Shown here in pieces: positions 1-6,555 of a DNA stretch of 9,318 bases. How positions within the stretch are numbered: position 1 is the first letter of the stretch; every line of letters starts with the position of its first letter. The position numbers and the translations under genes are program-made. Origin of the DNA: Proteobacteria bacterium UBA4656 (lineage in GTDB: Bacteria > Pseudomonadota > Gammaproteobacteria > Xanthomonadales > Ahniellaceae); NCBI GenBank assembly GCA_002405525.1, contig DHLY01000078.1, positions 27,577 to 36,894 on the forward strand, read 5' to 3'. The notes below the pieces were generated by a model that worked only from the letters and a program-made list of their open reading frames with translations, was not told the DNA's origin and made no database searches.

Positions 1-24
1 CGAACACGAACACGAACACGAACA
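1..24. repeat. Hexanucleotide tandem repeat (CGAACA x4) in the hypB His-rich region
   Basis: Four exact copies of CGAACA fill bases 1-24 and may continue beyond the left edge. In the hypB frame they read as alternating Glu-His. The repeat has a period of two codons, so gain or loss of a unit adds or removes an EH pair without a frameshift. It looks like a coding microsatellite within the nickel-binding tract. Confidence 0.8.
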
Positions 25-892
25 TGCGCACGCCGATGGCACCGTGCATCGCCATGTCTACCGGCATGTCCACGCGCACCCGCACGGCGGCGAGCACGCA
101 TATGGCGATCTGCATGCGGGCGGGGCGGGTGACGACCATGCCCACGCCCACTGCCACGCGGAAGCGGCCGATCCAGGCCTCGTGCCGGCCACCGCCTCGG
201 GCCTTTCGGCGCCGGGCATCCCCGAGCCGCGCCTGGTGCGCATCGAGGCCGACCTGCTGGCCAAGAACGACGCCATCGCGCGCGAGAACCGCGGGCGCTT
301 CGCGGGCCACCGGGTGCTGGCGCTGAACCTCGTGTCCAGCCCGGGCTCGGGCAAAACCACCCTGCTGGTCCGCACGCTCGAGGCCCTCAAGGACCGCCTG
401 CCGCTGGCGGTGATCGAGGGCGACCAGCAGACCAGCAACGACGCCGAGAGGATCCGCGCGACCGGCGTGCCGGCGGTGCAGGTCAACACCGGCAAGGGCT
501 GCCACCTCGATGCGTCGATGGTCGCGCGGGCCTTCGACCGCCTGCACGCGCTCGCCGACGGCGTGCTGTTCATCGAGAACGTCGGCAACCTCGTCTGCCC
601 CGCGGGCTTCGACCTCGGCGAGGCGCACAAGGTGGTGCTGGCCTCGGTCACCGAGGGCGAGGACAAGCCGCTCAAGTACCCCGACATCTTCGCCGCCGCC
701 AGCCTGATGGTGGTGTCGAAGATCGACCTGCTGCCGCACCTCGAGTTCGACGTCGATGCGCTCATCGCCAACGCGCGGCGGGTGCGGCCCGGCATCGCGG
801 TGATCCGCGTGTCCGCGAGCACCGGCGAGGGCATGCCGGAATGGCTGAAGTGGATCGAGGCTGCACGCACGGTGCAGGGCCTGTCGGCCTGA
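2..892 (+). CDS. hypB: HypB, hydrogenase nickel-incorporation GTPase (5' end outside window)
   Basis: HypB is a GTPase that stores or delivers nickel, with HypA, during [NiFe]-hydrogenase maturation in the cytoplasm. The frame is open to the left edge, so the true start and the usual N-terminal Cys motif lie outside; 296 residues are visible. Residues 1-54 (window numbering) are a histidine-rich stretch with 17 His in the first 52 residues, as in nickel-storing HypB proteins. The G domain follows: Walker A GSGKTT at 115-120, EGDQQT at 139-144, and SKID near 239-242 in the place of NKxD. The metal site shared by HypB dimers is complete: Cys167-His168 in GCHLDA and Cys199 in NLVCPAGFD. The gene ends 17 bp before the preferred hypF start, which suggests one transcript. 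Identity is near certain; only the N-terminus is unknown. Confidence 0.97.
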   Translation, partial: EHEHEHEHAHADGTVHRHVYRHVHAHPHGGEHAYGDLHAGGAGDDHAHAHCHAEAADPGLVPATASGLSAPGIPEPRLVRIEADLLAKNDAIARENRGRFAGHRVLALNLVSSPGSGKTTLLVRTLEALKDRLPLAVIEGDQQTSNDAERIRATGVPAVQVNTGKGCHLDASMVARAFDRLHALADGVLFIENVGNLVCPAGFDLGEAHKVVLASVTEGEDKPLKYPDIFAAASLMVVSKIDLLPHLEFDVDALIANARRVRPGIAVIRVSASTGEGMPEWLKWIEAARTVQGLSA

Positions 893-909
893 GCGCCGCG
901 CCGCGCGGC

Positions 910-3162
910 ATGGCCGAGCAGCCCGCCGACGACGCGCGGTCGTTCGATTCGCTGCGCGTGCGCGTGCGCGGCCGCGTGCAGGGTGTCGGCTTCCGGCCTT
1001 TCGTCCACGCGCTGGCGCGCGAACTCTCGCTCGTCGGCACGGTGCGCAACGACGCCGAGGGCGTGCTGGTCGAGGCCTGGGGCGCGAGGGTCGCCGAGCT
1101 GCCCGCGCTGCTGCGCGAGCGCGCGCCGCCGCTGGCGCGGGTCGATGCGGTCGAGGTGCAGGGCCCCGCCACAGGCGGGGCGCCGCGAACATTCAGGATC
1201 GTCGAAACGGTCGGCGGCGGCCGCGTCCAGACCGACATCGGGCCCGACGCGGCGACCTGCGATGCTTGTCTCGACGAGCTGTTCGACCCGGCCGACCGGC
1301 GGCACCTGCATCCCTTCATCACCTGCACGCACTGCGGCCCGCGCTTCACGATCACCGCGCGGCTGCCCTACGACCGGCCACAGACGTCGATGGCGGGCTT
1401 TCCGATGTGCGCGGCTTGCGGGCGCGAGTACAGCGATCCGACCGACCGCCGCTTCCACGCAGAGACCACCTGCTGCCCGGCCTGTGGCCCGCGGCTGTCG
1501 ATGGCGCCGGCCGCGATCGCGGAGCTGCTCGCGCGTGGCGCGATCGTGGCCATCAAGGGCATCGGCGGTTACCACCTCGCCTGCGACGCGCGCGACGAGG
1601 CCGCGGTGGCGCGGCTGCGAACGCGCAAGCAGCGCGAGGCCAAGCCGCTCGCGGTGATGGTCGCCAACCTCGCATCCGCGCACGCGGTCGCGCGGCTCGG
1701 CGGGCCGGAATGCGCGCTCCTGTCCTCGCACGAGCGGCCGATCGTCGTGGTCGAGGCCTTGCCCGGCAACGGCATCGCGCCCTCGGTGTCGCAGGCCCTG
1801 CCGACCCTGGGCCTGATGCTGCCCTATACGCCGATCCACCATCTGCTGTTCCACGCGGCGGCCGGTGCGCCCGTCGATCCCGGCTGGCGCCGGCGGGCCT
1901 TGCCGACCGCGCTGGTGATGACCAGCGCCAACCCGCACGGCGAGCCGCTGGTGCACACCGACGCCGACGCCCGCGCGCGGCTGGCCGGCATCGCCGACGC
2001 GATCATGGACCACGATCGCGCGATCGTGGTCCGCTGCGACGACTCGGTGCTGCGCGTGGTGGATGGCGCGCCGGCGTTCATCCGTCGCGCGCGCGGATTC
2101 GTGCCGGAACCGATCGACCTCGGGCGCGAGGTGCCGCCGCTGCTCGCCACCGGCGCCTACCTGAAGAACACCGTCTGCGTGACCCGCGGCCGCGAGGCCT
2201 TCGTCTCGCAGCACGTGGGCGACCTCGATGGGCCGGAAGCGCGCCGCTTCCTGCACCAAACGGCGACCCACCTGCAACGGATCCTCGATGTACGGCCGGA
2301 ACGCGTGGCCACCGATCTGCATCCCGACTTCCCCGGACGGTCATTGGCCGACGCACTGCGTTTGCCGCGGGTCGACGTCCAGCACCACCACGCGCACGTC
2401 GCCGCCGTGCTGGCCGAGCATCACGCCGCAGGGCCGGCGCTCGGGATCGCGCTGGACGGCTACGGCCACGGGGCCGACGGCGGCGCCTGGGGCGGGGAAC
2501 TGCTGCGCGTCGAGGGCTGCGGCTTCGAGCGCATCGGCCACTTCGCCCCGCTGGCCTTGCCCGGTGGCGATCGCTGTGCGCGCGAGCCCTGGCGCTGCGC
2601 ATCCGCCGCGCTGCACGCGATGGGGCAGGGCGGCTCGATCGCGGCGCGATTCGCCGACCAGCCGCTGGCCGGTCCGGTCGCTCGCCTGCTCGGCGCCGGC
2701 GGCGTGGCGACCACCAGCAGCGCGGGCCGCTGGTTCGATGCGGCCTGCGGCCTGCTGGGCGTGCGTCGGACCGCAGCCTACGAAGGACAGGCGCCGATGG
2801 ATCTGGAGGCGCTGGTGCACACGCCACGGGCCATCGACGGCGCCTGGCGCATCGACGGTGGCACCCTCGACCCGCTGCCGCTGCTGGCCGCCATCGACGG
2901 CATGGATCCGCGGTCGGGCGCCGAGGCCTTCCATGGGACGCTGGTCGCCGCGCTGGCGGACTGGGTGGGGCGGGCCGCGGTTGCGACCGGGCTGGACACC
3001 GTCGCGCTGTCCGGCGGCTGTTTTCTCAACCGCGTGCTCGCCGAGGGCCTGGTCGACGCGCTGCGCAGGCGCGGCCTGCGGCCTTTGCTGCCGCGTGCGC
3101 TGCCGCCCAACGACGGCGGCATCGCGCTCGGGCAGGCGGCGGTCGCAGCCGCCCGGACCTGA
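910..3162 (+). CDS. hypF: HypF, carbamoyltransferase for hydrogenase cyanide ligands
   Basis: HypF uses carbamoyl phosphate and ATP to move a carbamoyl group to the C-terminal Cys of HypE, the first step of CN ligand synthesis. The 750 residues hold all family domains in order. The acylphosphatase domain (about 16-100) has the phosphate-binding loop GRVQGVGFRPF with Arg29, and Asn47. Two zinc fingers have CxxC pairs at 117/120, 139/142, 167/170 and 189/192. A YrdC-like domain spans about 198-400 (KGIGGYHL at 216, RCDDSV at 375). The Kae1-like domain follows, with HHHAH at 492-496, DGYGHGADG from 516 and NDGG at 734. I chose ATG 910 because it gives the length of the E. coli protein (750 as I recall) and avoids overlap with hypB. 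It has no clear ribosome site. The in-frame ATG at 841 has a GAGG 10 nt upstream but adds 23 unlikely residues. Function is near certain; the start is less so. Confidence 0.97.
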   Translation: MAEQPADDARSFDSLRVRVRGRVQGVGFRPFVHALARELSLVGTVRNDAEGVLVEAWGARVAELPALLRERAPPLARVDAVEVQGPATGGAPRTFRIVETVGGGRVQTDIGPDAATCDACLDELFDPADRRHLHPFITCTHCGPRFTITARLPYDRPQTSMAGFPMCAACGREYSDPTDRRFHAETTCCPACGPRLSMAPAAIAELLARGAIVAIKGIGGYHLACDARDEAAVARLRTRKQREAKPLAVMVANLASAHAVARLGGPECALLSSHERPIVVVEALPGNGIAPSVSQALPTLGLMLPYTPIHHLLFHAAAGAPVDPGWRRRALPTALVMTSANPHGEPLVHTDADARARLAGIADAIMDHDRAIVVRCDDSVLRVVDGAPAFIRRARGFVPEPIDLGREVPPLLATGAYLKNTVCVTRGREAFVSQHVGDLDGPEARRFLHQTATHLQRILDVRPERVATDLHPDFPGRSLADALRLPRVDVQHHHAHVAAVLAEHHAAGPALGIALDGYGHGADGGAWGGELLRVEGCGFERIGHFAPLALPGGDRCAREPWRCASAALHAMGQGGSIAARFADQPLAGPVARLLGAGGVATTSSAGRWFDAACGLLGVRRTAAYEGQAPMDLEALVHTPRAIDGAWRIDGGTLDPLPLLAAIDGMDPRSGAEAFHGTLVAALADWVGRAAVATGLDTVALSGGCFLNRVLAEGLVDALRRRGLRPLLPRALPPNDGGIALGQAAVAAART
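2007..2032. repeat. Perfect 26-bp palindrome inside hypF
   Basis: Bases 2007-2032 equal their own reverse complement, with 13-bp arms and no spacer; the symmetry stops at 2006/2033. The centre is GATCGCGCGATC and the ends are GGACCACG/CGTGGTCC. It lies in codons 366-375 of HypF (MDHDRAIVVR), just before the conserved RCDDSV motif, so protein constraint explains part of it but not the synonymous positions. Whether it has a role is unknown. Confidence 0.9.
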
Positions 3163-3164
3163 AT

Positions 3165-3192
3165 GCTGCGCCGCAGCGCACCCGTCGTGCGC
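3165..3192 (+). terminator. Two overlapping small hairpins just after hypF (weak terminator or attenuator candidate)
   Basis: Right after the hypF stop, GCTGC (3165-3169) can pair with GCAGC (3173-3177) around a 3-nt loop. GCGCAC (3176-3181) can pair with GTGCGC (3187-3192) around a 5-nt loop. The two stems share bases 3176-3177, so they exclude each other in part. No T-run follows, so a classical intrinsic terminator is not supported. They could slow readthrough from hypF into the separate hypC promoter region, or be chance in such G+C-rich DNA. Confidence 0.25.
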
Positions 3193-3196
3193 CAAA

Positions 3197-3210
3197 TTGA
3201 CCTCGCGCAA
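3197..3210 (+). promoter_or_regulatory. Candidate FNR/ANR box upstream of hypC
   Basis: TTGAC-CTCG-CGCAA fits the FNR-family pattern TTGAT-N4-ATCAA at 7 of 10 positions, including the core TTGA and CAA. Its centre (3203.5) is 41.5 bp upstream of base 3245, and the AT-rich CATAAA at 3233-3238 falls at -12 to -7 of that start, which is the class II FNR-activated promoter arrangement. Known context: E. coli hypBCDE expression depends on FNR. The site is seen in the sequence; regulation is inferred. Confidence 0.5.
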
Positions 3211-3232
3211 GTCCGGGGGCGCCGGCTGCCGC

Positions 3233-3238
3233 CATAAA
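3233..3238 (+). promoter_or_regulatory. Candidate -10 element of a hypCDE promoter
   Basis: CATAAA matches 4 of 6 bases of TATAAT and stands out as an AT patch in the G+C-rich gap. It has no good -35 hexamer at 17 bp, as expected when an FNR-family activator sits at -41.5 (box at 3197-3210). The predicted start near 3245 leaves a leader of about 29 nt with a strong ribosome site before hypC. Confidence 0.42.
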
Positions 3239-3262
3239 GGCGACCAGCAGGACGGCATCGTC

Positions 3263-3268
3263 GGGAGG
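3263..3268 (+). promoter_or_regulatory. Ribosome binding site of hypC
   Basis: GGGAGG lies 5 nt before ATG 3274 and is among the strongest Shine-Dalgarno sequences in the window. It fixes the hypC start and suggests efficient initiation at the head of a hypCDE message, unlike hypF, which lacks a clear site. Confidence 0.75.
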
Positions 3269-3273
3269 GTGCC

Positions 3274-3507
3274 ATGTGCCTCGCGGTACCCGCTGAAGTG
3301 ATCGAGGTCGTCGACGCCACCCGCGCCCGCGTGAGGCTCGGCGGCGTGGTCAAGGAGATCGCCCTGCACCTGGTCGAGGACGTGGCCGTCGGCGACTATC
3401 TGCTGGTGCACGTCGGTTTCGCGCTGGGAAAGATCGACGCAGTCGAGGCACAGCGCACGCTGGAGGCCCTCCAGGCCGCCGGCGAGTCGCTGGAGGACGC
3501 CGCATGA
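3274..3507 (+). CDS. hypC: HypC, hydrogenase maturation chaperone
   Basis: HypC is a small OB-fold chaperone that works with HypD to carry the Fe(CN)2(CO) unit and pass it to the hydrogenase large-subunit precursor. The 77 residues match the usual family length. The protein starts MCLAVPAEV; Cys2, exposed after Met removal, is the essential iron ligand. The conserved block VGDYLLVHVGFALGKID (residues 39-55, with His46) is present, followed by a helical, acidic tail typical of HypC/HybG. The start has a strong GGGAGG ribosome site. Its stop overlaps the hypD start in ATGA (3504-3507), so the two are translationally coupled, which fits their physical complex. A HupF or HybG paralogue is the only alternative; placement next to hypD and hypE favours HypC. 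Confidence 0.97.
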   Translation: MCLAVPAEVIEVVDATRARVRLGGVVKEIALHLVEDVAVGDYLLVHVGFALGKIDAVEAQRTLEALQAAGESLEDAA

Positions 3508-4637
3508 GGTACATCGACGAGTTCCGCGACGGCGCCGCCGCGCGGGCGCTGGCCTCGCGCATCGCCGCCGAGGCCGACCCGGCGCGCGAGTACCGGCTGA
3601 TGGAGTTCTGCGGCGGCCACACCCACGCGATCTTCCGCTACGGCGTGCCCGATCTGCTGCCGCCCAACGTGCGCATGATCCACGGCCCGGGCTGTCCGGT
3701 CTGCGTGCTGCCGATCGGACGCCTCGACCTCGCGATCGACCTCGCGCTGCGGCCCGGCGTGACCCTGTGCACCTATGGCGACATGATGCGGGTGCCGGGA
3801 TCGCGCAAGCGCAGCCTGCTGCGCGCCAAGGCCGAGGGGGCCGACGTGCGGATGGTGTACTCGGCCACCGATGCGCTGCGGCTGGCGCGCGAGCTGCCGG
3901 ATCGCGAGGTGGTGTTCTTCGCGATCGGCTTCGAGACCACCACGCCGCCGACCGCGGTCGCGGTGCGGACCGCCGCCGCCGAGGGGCTGCACAACTTCAC
4001 GGTCTACTGCAACCACGTGCTCACGCCGCCGGCGCTGGTGCACCTGCTGGAGACCGCCAACCCCGAGGACCCCGAGCCGGTGCGCATCGACGGCTTCGTC
4101 GGGCCCGCCCACGTCAGCGTGGTGATCGGCACCGACGCCTACCAGCGCTTCGCCGAGCACTACCGCAAGCCGGTGGTGATCGCGGGCTTCGAGCCGCTGG
4201 ACGTGCTGCAGTCGATCCTGATGCTGGTGCGCCAGATCAACGAGGGCCGCGCCACGATCGAGAACGAGTATAGCCGCGCGGTCGTCGCGGGCGGCAACCA
4301 GCGCGCGCAGGCGATCGTCGGCGACGTGCTGGAGGTGCGCGAGACCTTCGAGTGGCGGGGGCTGGGCGAGGTGCCGTACTCCGCCCTGCGCCTGCGCGAA
4401 AGGTACGCCGCCTTCGATGCCGAACGGCTCTTTGCGGTGGCGCCGGCGAAGGCGCGCGAGAACAAGGCCTGCGAATGCCCGGCCATCCTGCGCGGGGTCA
4501 AGCGGCCCACCGACTGCGGCATCTTCGGCACGGTCTGCACGCCGGAGAACCCGATGGGGTCCTGCATGGTCTCGGCGGAAGGCGCCTGCGCCGCCTACTA
4601 CACCTACGGCCGGCACAAGACGCCGGCAGTCGCCTGA
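3504..4637 (+). CDS. hypD: HypD, Fe(CN)2CO assembly scaffold, [4Fe-4S] protein
   Basis: HypD forms the scaffold complex with HypC (and HypE) on which the iron centre of [NiFe]-hydrogenase receives its CN and CO ligands. At 377 residues it is close to the usual 370-380. Active-site motifs are complete: CGGHTH at 36-41 and GPGCPVC at 61-67 (Cys64 and Cys67 as the redox/iron-binding pair), plus YGDMMRVPGS (91-100) and GFETT (142-146). The C-terminal cysteines at 323, 325, 338, 345, 354 and 362 include the ligands of the [4Fe-4S] cluster. The ATG overlaps the hypC stop, and GGAGG at 3492-3496 lies 7 nt upstream, so both coupling and an own ribosome site support the start. No defects are seen. Confidence 0.98.
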   Translation: MRYIDEFRDGAAARALASRIAAEADPAREYRLMEFCGGHTHAIFRYGVPDLLPPNVRMIHGPGCPVCVLPIGRLDLAIDLALRPGVTLCTYGDMMRVPGSRKRSLLRAKAEGADVRMVYSATDALRLARELPDREVVFFAIGFETTTPPTAVAVRTAAAEGLHNFTVYCNHVLTPPALVHLLETANPEDPEPVRIDGFVGPAHVSVVIGTDAYQRFAEHYRKPVVIAGFEPLDVLQSILMLVRQINEGRATIENEYSRAVVAGGNQRAQAIVGDVLEVRETFEWRGLGEVPYSALRLRERYAAFDAERLFAVAPAKARENKACECPAILRGVKRPTDCGIFGTVCTPENPMGSCMVSAEGACAAYYTYGRHKTPAVA

Positions 4638-4650
4638 TGCGCAGTCGGCT

Positions 4651-4654
4651 GGAG
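4651..4654 (+). promoter_or_regulatory. Ribosome binding site deciding the hypE GTG start
   Basis: GGAG lies 5 nt before GTG 4660. No in-frame ATG exists between the hypD stop and the conserved GHGGGG motif except codon 4732, which would cut into the domain. TTG 4690 has no comparable site. The GTG at 4660 is therefore preferred. Confidence 0.6.
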
Positions 4655-4659
4655 TACGC

Positions 4660-5721
4660 GTGGACACGATTGAACCGAGGCGCCGCGCCTTGAAGGCCCG
4701 CACCCTGGACTTCGCGCGCGGACGCGTGGACATGGGCCACGGCGGCGGTGGGCGCGCGATGCAGAATCTGGTGGACGAACTGTTCCGCGCCGCCTTCGAC
4801 AACCCGATCCTCGACCGCGGCGACGACCAGGCGCAGATCGAGGTCGGCGCGGGGCGCCTGGCCTTCACCACCGATTCCTACGTGATCTCGCCGCTGTTCT
4901 TCCCCGGCGGCGACATCGGCAGCCTGGCCGTGCACGGCACGGTCAACGACCTCGCGATGGCGGGCGCGCTGCCGAAGTGGCTGGCGGCCGGCTTCATCAT
5001 CGAGGAAGGCTTCCCGCTGGCGGACCTCAAGCGCATCGTCGATTCGATGGCCGCTGCGGCGCGCGCCGCGGACGTGGTGATCGTCACCGGCGACACCAAG
5101 GTGGTCGAGCGCGGCAAGGGCGACGGCGTGTTCATCAACACCTCGGGCATCGGCGTGGTGCCGCCGGGCGTGGACATCCATGCGCGGCGCGCGCGACCCG
5201 GCGACGCGATCCTGGTCTCCGGCACCCTCGGCGACCATGGGGTAGCGATCCTGTCGCACCGCCAGGGCCTGTCCTTCGAGACCGACCTGGAATCCGACTC
5301 CGCTGCCCTGCACGGCCTGGTCGCCGCGATGCTGGCCGCCGCGCCGGACCTGCACGTCCTGCGCGACCCGACGCGCGGCGGCGTGGCCGCGACGCTCAAC
5401 GAGATCGCGCACGCCGCCGGCGTGGGCATGCGGCTCGACGAGTTGGCGCTGCCGGTGCGCCCGCAGGTGCGCGGCGCCTGCGAGCTGCTCGGTCTCGACC
5501 CGCTCAACGTCGCCAACGAGGGCAAGCTGCTGGCGATCTGCGCCGCGGCGGACGCGCCGCGCGTGCTGGCGGCGATGCGCGCCCACGAGCGCGGCCGCGA
5601 CGCCGCGATCATCGGCAGCGTGGTCGAGGACCCGAACCGCTTCGTGTCGATGGACACCGTGTTCGGCGGCCGTCGCATGGTCGACTGGCTCAGCAGCGAG
5701 CAACTGCCCCGCATCTGCTGA
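4660..5721 (+). CDS. hypE: HypE, hydrogenase cyanide-ligand dehydratase
   Basis: HypE accepts the carbamoyl group from HypF on its C-terminal Cys and dehydrates it with ATP to a thiocyanate, then gives CN to iron on HypC-HypD. It belongs to the PurM/SelD-like ATPase family. From GTG 4660 the protein has 353 residues: GHGGGGRAM at 26-34, TDSYVISPLFFPGGDIG from 71, HGTVNDLAMAGA at 92-103, GDTKVVERGKGDG in the middle, DPTRGGVAATLNE later, and the diagnostic PRIC end with Cys353 as last residue. The end is intact, so the enzyme should be active. It starts 22 bp after hypD. The first 12 residues are variable and depend on the GTG choice; TTG 4690 would remove 10 of them. hypE is the last gene of the cluster and faces a convergent gene 41 bp away. 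Confidence 0.97.
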   Translation: MDTIEPRRRALKARTLDFARGRVDMGHGGGGRAMQNLVDELFRAAFDNPILDRGDDQAQIEVGAGRLAFTTDSYVISPLFFPGGDIGSLAVHGTVNDLAMAGALPKWLAAGFIIEEGFPLADLKRIVDSMAAAARAADVVIVTGDTKVVERGKGDGVFINTSGIGVVPPGVDIHARRARPGDAILVSGTLGDHGVAILSHRQGLSFETDLESDSAALHGLVAAMLAAAPDLHVLRDPTRGGVAATLNEIAHAAGVGMRLDELALPVRPQVRGACELLGLDPLNVANEGKLLAICAAADAPRVLAAMRAHERGRDAAIIGSVVEDPNRFVSMDTVFGGRRMVDWLSSEQLPRIC

Positions 5722-5762
5722 AGCCTGCCGCAAGGCCGCGGCGGCCACGCGCGCCGGTGCGG

Positions 5763-6221
5763 TCAGCCGGCGTCCCCGACGTCGCGCGGCGCGGCGACCG
5801 CCGTCGCCAGCGCACGCGCCACGAAGGCGGCGACCAGACGGTCGGCGATCAGGCCGGCGGCGAAGCGCAGGATCGCGCCCCACCACGCATCGCGGAAGTC
5901 CGTGCGCGCACTGAAGGTGACGCGGCAGCCGGCCTCGCCCAGCGGTTCGAAGCGCCAGCGCCCGCGGAAACCGTCGAACGGCCAGCCGGCCACGCGCACG
6001 TCCATGGTGTGGAACGGCTGCTTGTCCACGTCCGCCAACAGGTGCGATTCCAGCCCGCGGAAGCCGAAGCCGACGCGCGCGCGCACGAAGTGCGCGCGTC
6101 GTTCCAGCACACTGGCCTCGGTACACCAGGGCAGGAACGACGGATAGTGCTCGGCCTGCTCGACCAGCGCGTAGAGACGCTCGGGCGGCACGGCCAGCAG
6201 GGCGCTGCGGGTGACTTCCAT
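5763..6221 (-). CDS. RatA/COQ10-family START-domain protein
   Basis: This 152-residue protein fits the SRPBCC/START family that includes E. coli RatA (PasT) and mitochondrial Coq10. It shares the RatA-like start (TRSALLAVPPERLYALVEQAEHYPSFLPWC, residues 4-33), the central GLESHL region, PFDGFRGRWRFEPL (81-94) and a long C-terminal helix (about 112-143) that would close a lipid-binding pocket. Coq10-type proteins bind ubiquinone and support respiration; RatA was reported to hinder ribosome subunit joining, but the toxin role is disputed. smpB and rnfH, common neighbours of true ratA, are absent, so it may be a paralogue and I give no symbol. ATG 6221 matches where family homology begins, though no ribosome site is visible. 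It converges on hypE with 41 bp between stops. Confidence 0.8.
   Translation of the reverse strand: MEVTRSALLAVPPERLYALVEQAEHYPSFLPWCTEASVLERRAHFVRARVGFGFRGLESHLLADVDKQPFHTMDVRVAGWPFDGFRGRWRFEPLGEAGCRVTFSARTDFRDAWWGAILRFAAGLIADRLVAAFVARALATAVAAPRDVGDAG
6078..6098. repeat. Inverted repeat with GAA loop inside the RatA-like gene
   Basis: CGCGCGCAC (6078-6086) and GTGCGCGCG (6090-6098) are perfect 9-bp arms around GAA. The DNA alternates purine and pyrimidine. It falls in codons of the RRAHFVRARV segment of the START protein, so coding constraint and G+C content may explain it. No T-run follows on either strand, so it is not a terminator. Confidence 0.6.
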
Positions 6222-6555
6222 GGCGCGGCGGTGTCGGGGTCGTGCGCGGAATGTCGCGCTGGCGGGTCGCGCGGGCAAGGCCTCGGCGGGGTCGCAACGC
6301 GATCGCGTCGTCCTGCTCCTGGTCTTCGAACTCCCCGGCCATGGATCCGATCGCCGCGGCCAGTCCCGCCGTTGTGCGGCGGCAGGGTGCCGACCGGGTC
6401 CGGTGCGCTGCCAGCAGCCGGCCGAGAGGCTCGAAGGCGGGATCGTCCGCCGCGCCGGGGTCGCGCAGGGGCGCCGGCAGAAGCCCGACCTGCCGGGCGT
6501 TGATCGCGAGGTCGATCGGGCCGCGCGCGGCCGCCGGCTGCGTCGCCACAGGCGG
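6222..6555 (-). other. 334-bp stretch without a convincing complete gene; coding-like minus frame
   Basis: No frame gives a complete, recognisable protein. On the minus strand, the frame of the upstream membrane gene stays open after its TGA at 6556-6558. From GTG 6549 it reads a normal-looking protein for about 80-90 codons (for example PIDLAINARQVGLLP, then an acidic segment EFEDQEQDD). G or C ends about 90 % of the first 48 codons. It then becomes Arg/Pro-rich and runs on through the RatA gene in the wrong frame, with no own stop. It could be a decayed or frameshifted gene, a C-terminal part of the membrane protein cut off by a stop, or chance. There is no Shine-Dalgarno before GTG 6549. 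Confidence 0.35.

Noticed and set aside
841..909. An earlier in-frame hypF start at ATG 841 with a GAGG upstream
   Set aside because: It would overlap hypB by 52 bp and add 23 residues unlike any HypF N-terminus; ATG 910 gives the family length.
58..2322. A 754-codon open frame on the minus strand opposite hypB and hypF
   Set aside because: Its product is Arg/His/Ala/Gly-rich with no domain, and the plus strand there encodes two complete, motif-perfect Hyp proteins. Long antisense frames are expected at this G+C content.
1266..3200. A 644-codon plus-strand frame overlapping hypF
   Set aside because: Composition is Arg/Ala-rich and it is out of frame with the clearly real HypF domains.
3197..3238. 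Reading TTGACC and CATAAA as a plain sigma-70 -35/-10 pair
   Set aside because: The spacer would be 30 bp, far above the usual 16-18; the FNR class II reading fits the spacing.
4638..4694. An 18-codon reading frame whose ATG directly follows the hypD stop
   Set aside because: It has no ribosome site at its ATG, overlaps the hypE start in another frame, and its sequence resembles nothing known; chance is likely.
3396..4871. A 491-codon open frame on the minus strand opposite hypD and hypE
   Set aside because: Its sequence is the mirror of HypD codons, with no recognisable fold; hypD has every conserved Cys motif.
5734..5746. Small palindrome after hypE as a terminator
   Set aside because: Only a 5-bp stem with a 3-nt loop and no T-run on either strand.
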